From Dyadobacter sp. CY312 (GTDB lineage Bacteria > Bacteroidota > Bacteroidia > Cytophagales > Spirosomataceae), in NCBI RefSeq assembly GCF_021390535.1, contig NZ_JAJUXG010000015.1:227863-291862 (forward strand): 64,000 nucleotides of DNA, written 5' to 3'. This document shows, in pieces, positions 61,154-64,000 of this stretch. The notes beneath the pieces are model-generated. The model had not been told where the DNA came from. It saw only the letters and a list, made by a program, of their open reading frames with translations, and ran no database searches. A program made the position numbers and the translations under genes. The stretch's first letter is position 1. Every line of letters begins with the position of its first letter.

Positions 61154-63094
61154 ATGCTTATAACACCGGGGAAACTGCTCGCAAAGATTGACTCACCAGA
61201 AGATTTACGCAAACTGGACAGATCTCAACTTCCACAAGTTTGTAATGAATTGCGTCAGTTTATCATTGATAATGTCTCTGTTTATGGAGGACATTTCGGT
61301 GCCAGCCTTGGTGTTGTTGAGCTAAGCGTAGCGCTCCATTATGTCTTTAATACGCCCGACGATCAATTGGTATGGGATGTAGGACATCAGGCATATGGAC
61401 ACAAAATATTGACAGGCAGAAGAAAGGATTTTCATACCAACCGAACCTATGGTGGCCTTTCCGGCTTTCCAAAGCGCAAGGAAAGTATTTACGATGCTTT
61501 TGGAGTAGGTCACTCTTCAACTTCCATATCCTCTGCGCTCGGAATGGCGGTAGCATCGGCATTGGACAAACATTATCAGCGCCAGCATATAGCCATTATA
61601 GGCGATGGTGCTATGACAGCCGGTATGGCGTTCGAGGGCATGAATCATGCAGGAGCCACAGATTCAAATCTGTTAATTATCCTGAATGATAATTGCATGG
61701 CGATCGATCCCAATGTGGGGGCGTTGAAAGAATATCTGACTGATATTACCACTTCTAAAACTTATAATAAGTTTCGGGATGAGGTTTGGAATATGCTTGG
61801 TAAGATGAGCAACTTTGGAAAAAGTGCCCAGGAGGTCGTTTCCAAAGTTGAGGGCGTTATGAAAACTGCCATACTTCGTCAGAGCAATCTGTTTGAATCT
61901 TTAGGATTACGTTATTTTGGTCCTATTGATGGAAATGATATTGGTCATTTGACAGAAGTATTAAATGACCTTAAAAACATACCAGGTCCAAAGTTACTAC
62001 ATTGCCTCACTGTAAAAGGGAAGGGTTATGGGCCTGCCGAAAAAGACCAAACCAAATGGCACGCACCCGGTATTTTTGATAAGATTTCAGGAGAGATTAA
62101 GAAAAAAGTCTATGATACGCCTCAGCCACCCAAATATCAGGATGTCTTTGGTCATACATTGGTCGAGCTGGCCCAGGCCAACGAAAATGTAATAGGAGTA
62201 ACTCCAGCCATGCCGTCCGGATCATCCATGAACATGATGATGGAAGCTATTCCAGACAGGGCATTTGATGTTGGTATAGCAGAGCAACATGCAGTCACCT
62301 TTTCTGCCGGCATGGCCACTCAGGGAAAAGCCGTGTTCTGCAACATTTATTCTACTTTCATGCAGAGAGCATACGATCAGGTTATTCATGACGTATGTAT
62401 CCAGGAATTACCTGTAATATTTTGCCTGGATAGGGCCGGTTTGGTCGGAGCGGATGGCCCTACCCACCACGGAGTTTATGATATTGCGTTTATGCGCTGT
62501 ATTCCTAACATGGTTGTGGCCTCCCCAATGAATGAGCAAGAACTGCGAAACATGATGTACACAGCTCAGCTAGGCTCCTTTCAAAGTGGCAACAATGCCT
62601 TTACAATCCGTTATCCAAGAGGTAATGGCGTAATGCCTAACTGGCGGACGCCGTTTCAGGAGGTAAAAATAGGTACAGGAAGAAAATTAAAAGAGGGCAC
62701 AGACATAGCTATCCTTACGCTCGGTCCTGTTGGTAATTTTGCAAGTGATGCTTGCGAACTTCTTTTGGCACAAGGCATCAGTGTTGCCTTATACGATATG
62801 CGCTTTATCAAGCCGCTTGATGAAGTTATGCTTCATGAAGTCTTCAAAAACTTTGATCGCGTTATAACGGTGGAAGACGGCTGTCTTCAGGGTGGATTTG
62901 GTAGTGCTGTAATGGAATTTATGGTTGACCATGGATACTCATCCCGTCTAAAGAGATTAGGTATCCCTGACGGCATTATTGAACATGGAGAACCGTCAGA
63001 CTTGTATAAAGAATGCGGATTTGATACAGAAGGTATTGTAAAGGTTGTGAATGAGCAAATGTCGCTAATGGTTTCCACTTTACACCAGGCTTAA
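61154..63094 (+). CDS. dxs: 1-deoxy-D-xylulose-5-phosphate synthase
   Basis: This 646-residue thiamine-diphosphate enzyme makes DXP from pyruvate and glyceraldehyde-3-phosphate, the first step of the non-mevalonate pathway. Motifs are LVWDVGHQAYGHKILTGR near residue 77, the ThDP/Mg site IGDGAMTAGMAFEGMNHAG near 152 and LNDNCMAIDPNVG near 180. C-terminal DVGIAEQHAVTFSAGMA near 375 is also present. Palindrome AGAGCGCTCT lies just after the stop, but no T run follows. Together with dxr at 38783 it shows that the MEP route is used. Confidence 0.97.
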   Translation: MLITPGKLLAKIDSPEDLRKLDRSQLPQVCNELRQFIIDNVSVYGGHFGASLGVVELSVALHYVFNTPDDQLVWDVGHQAYGHKILTGRRKDFHTNRTYGGLSGFPKRKESIYDAFGVGHSSTSISSALGMAVASALDKHYQRQHIAIIGDGAMTAGMAFEGMNHAGATDSNLLIILNDNCMAIDPNVGALKEYLTDITTSKTYNKFRDEVWNMLGKMSNFGKSAQEVVSKVEGVMKTAILRQSNLFESLGLRYFGPIDGNDIGHLTEVLNDLKNIPGPKLLHCLTVKGKGYGPAEKDQTKWHAPGIFDKISGEIKKKVYDTPQPPKYQDVFGHTLVELAQANENVIGVTPAMPSGSSMNMMMEAIPDRAFDVGIAEQHAVTFSAGMATQGKAVFCNIYSTFMQRAYDQVIHDVCIQELPVIFCLDRAGLVGADGPTHHGVYDIAFMRCIPNMVVASPMNEQELRNMMYTAQLGSFQSGNNAFTIRYPRGNGVMPNWRTPFQEVKIGTGRKLKEGTDIAILTLGPVGNFASDACELLLAQGISVALYDMRFIKPLDEVMLHEVFKNFDRVITVEDGCLQGGFGSAVMEFMVDHGYSSRLKRLGIPDGIIEHGEPSDLYKECGFDTEGIVKVVNEQMSLMVSTLHQA

Positions 63095-63245
63095 CAGAGC
63101 GCTCTCACGTCCTTGATTCGTGAGTTCGCATTAACATTTCGTAGCAGAAAAGCGGCTTGTGTTATTCCCGCGATTACTTGTTTACTCTTTGAACAGAAAC
63201 TCCATATCCTGTTAGCTGGATTATAGCTAGCACCCAACCTAACAA

Positions 63246-63304
63246 ATCCCTTATCTTTCTTATCATAATAATTTAATCGGTCCACCGATTTACAAAAAAG
63301 GGAT
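63246..63304. repeat. Nested inverted repeats
   Basis: The outer arms ATCCCTT/AAGGGAT (63246-63252, 63298-63304) enclose AATCGGT-CC-ACCGATT (63275-63290, perfect 7-bp arms). The function is unknown. Confidence 0.5.
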
Positions 63305-63686
63305 CCCGTTACACGAACATAATCGAACATCATCTACAAAATTCGGGTAACCAGCTTTTTTACGCTCATTCTGCCCTCCATTTGATATTTATGCATACGT
63401 AGTCAAGAATTACCCTCATAGGCTTTTACGTAGCGATTTTGAGGTATCTCAGCCAGCGAATGTTAGCGGCCAAGATACCAGGTAACAGGAAGGACCACCA
63501 CGTATATTATTTCCCATCTCGCAAGTGGCAGTTCGCAATAAACAATTCTCTAAAATCAATAAGCTATAAAGAGGCCGAAAATAGCCTGGGAAGGATCAAT
63601 AAAAGTTGAGCGGTCTTGACGGATGTAAAGAGTTTATCCAATTTCAACGTATTCATATCGACAATAAGAATGGATCATAAGCAAAA

Positions 63687-63730
63687 AATGAGGAATCAAA
63701 GTTGCGCTCAATGCAATTTGATTCCTCATT
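63687..63730 (-). terminator. Terminator after tRNA-Pro
   Basis: A perfect 14-bp stem (AATGAGGAATCAAA and its complement) with a 16-base loop is followed on the minus strand by TTTTTT, 10 bases beyond the tRNA 3' end. Confidence 0.9.
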
Positions 63731-63738
63731 AGATTAAT

Positions 63739-63813
<75 letters not shown>

Positions 63814-63873
63814 TACTATAAGTACTAGTACCTCTTTTCACCAAGATAAAACTACTAGCTTCTACTTAAACGC

Positions 63874-63903
63874 AAAAAGCCTCACATTTCTGCGAGGCTT
63901 TTG
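63874..63903 (-). terminator. Terminator downstream of the 5S rRNA gene
   Basis: AAAAGCCTCGCAG and its partner around ATGTGAGGCTTTTT form a stem of about 9 bp with T runs, directly 3' of the 5S gene on the minus strand. Confidence 0.85.
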
Positions 63904-63912
63904 TAATAGTAT

Positions 63913-64000
63913 TGTGGCGGCTACCTACTTTACCAGGTTTGATCCAAGTATCATCGGCGGTTCCGGGCTTAACTTCTCTGTTCGGGATGGGAAGAGGTGA
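63913..64000 (-). rRNA. 5S rRNA gene, 3' part
   Basis: On the minus strand the sequence contains CACCTCTTCCCATCCCGAAC, then AGAGAAGTTAAGCCCGG, CGCCGATGATACTTGG and AAAGTAGGTAGCCGCC, all hallmarks of 5S rRNA. The 5' part lies outside the window. An rRNA operon therefore continues to the right. Confidence 0.93.

Noticed and set aside
63091..63333. 80-residue minus-strand open frame
   Set aside because: It overlaps the dxs stop region and an inverted-repeat cluster, and shows no recognisable motif or signal.

Overview
The window is typical Bacteroidota chromosome, most likely from the Cytophagales (a Dyadobacter or Spirosoma relative). That placement is inferred from gene content and promoter style, not from a database comparison. 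The lineage signs are a GT3-type glycogen synthase, a NagB/PIG-L fusion, DUF2480 and DUF4296 proteins, a stand-alone four-helix-bundle S23-family gene, a lone short MutS-like protein, and promoters of the TTTG / TAnnTTTG type. Shine-Dalgarno sequences are not evident. Nearly all genes are chromosomal housekeeping genes; I see no prophage, integrase, insertion sequence, CRISPR array or toxin-antitoxin locus.

Layout. 1-9.8 kb: a 3'-truncated family-10 glycosidase-like lipoprotein, glycogen synthase, prmA, a 1558-residue exported protein of unknown function, and plsY. 9.9-18.8 kb: an M20 dipeptidase, an exported TPR protein, hpt, a beta-CASP hydrolase, tRNA-Leu(CAG), the nagB fusion and glyA. 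19-23.3 kb: a membrane-anchored TPR protein, ribH, lysC and serS. 23.3-28.3 kb: the MutS-like ATPase, a small membrane protein paired with an orphan ABC ATPase, and two paralogous polytopic membrane proteins that look like GT-C transferases. 28.4-31.8 kb: acyl-CoA dehydrogenase behind a strong palindrome, an AraC regulator with repeated TTGTACAA boxes, and two small exported proteins. 32.1-37 kb, minus strand: sigma factor, anti-sigma-like protein, gmk and nadD, then mreB-mreC-mreD. 37.2-40.4 kb: a GH3-like adenylate-forming enzyme, dxr and a small membrane protein.

40.4-45.5 kb is the most accessory-looking part. It holds two GT2 glycosyltransferases, a PhyH oxygenase, a beta-propeller glycosidase-like protein, a four-helix-bundle gene flanked by inverted AT-rich repeats, and a methyltransferase, all on the minus strand. 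45.7-55.3 kb: an M20 amidohydrolase, a Dpm-like GT2, a DUF58 / membrane protein / VWA (Bat-like) operon ending in rnhB, then DUF2480, tsaB, an S41 protease, rnpA and rpmH. 55.8-57.2 kb: a Thr/Pro/Gly-rich exported protein with no acidic residues, a DUF2892 protein and a 54-residue membrane protein. 57.4-64 kb: mutL, two tandem rhomboid proteases, dxs, tRNA-Pro(TGG) and the 3' part of a 5S rRNA gene, which marks the end of an rRNA operon lying to the right.

Working together: dxs and dxr show the non-mevalonate isoprenoid pathway. plsY serves phospholipid synthesis, mreBCD cell shape, and rnpA, rpmH, serS, the tRNAs and prmA translation. No clearly new multi-gene defence or mobile system is visible. 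The best candidates for undescribed biology are the repeat-flanked four-helix-bundle cassette, the membrane protein/orphan ABC ATPase pair, the giant exported protein, the acid-free Thr/Pro-rich protein, the operator-like palindromes at the acyl-CoA dehydrogenase and AraC genes, and a family of intergenic inverted repeats.
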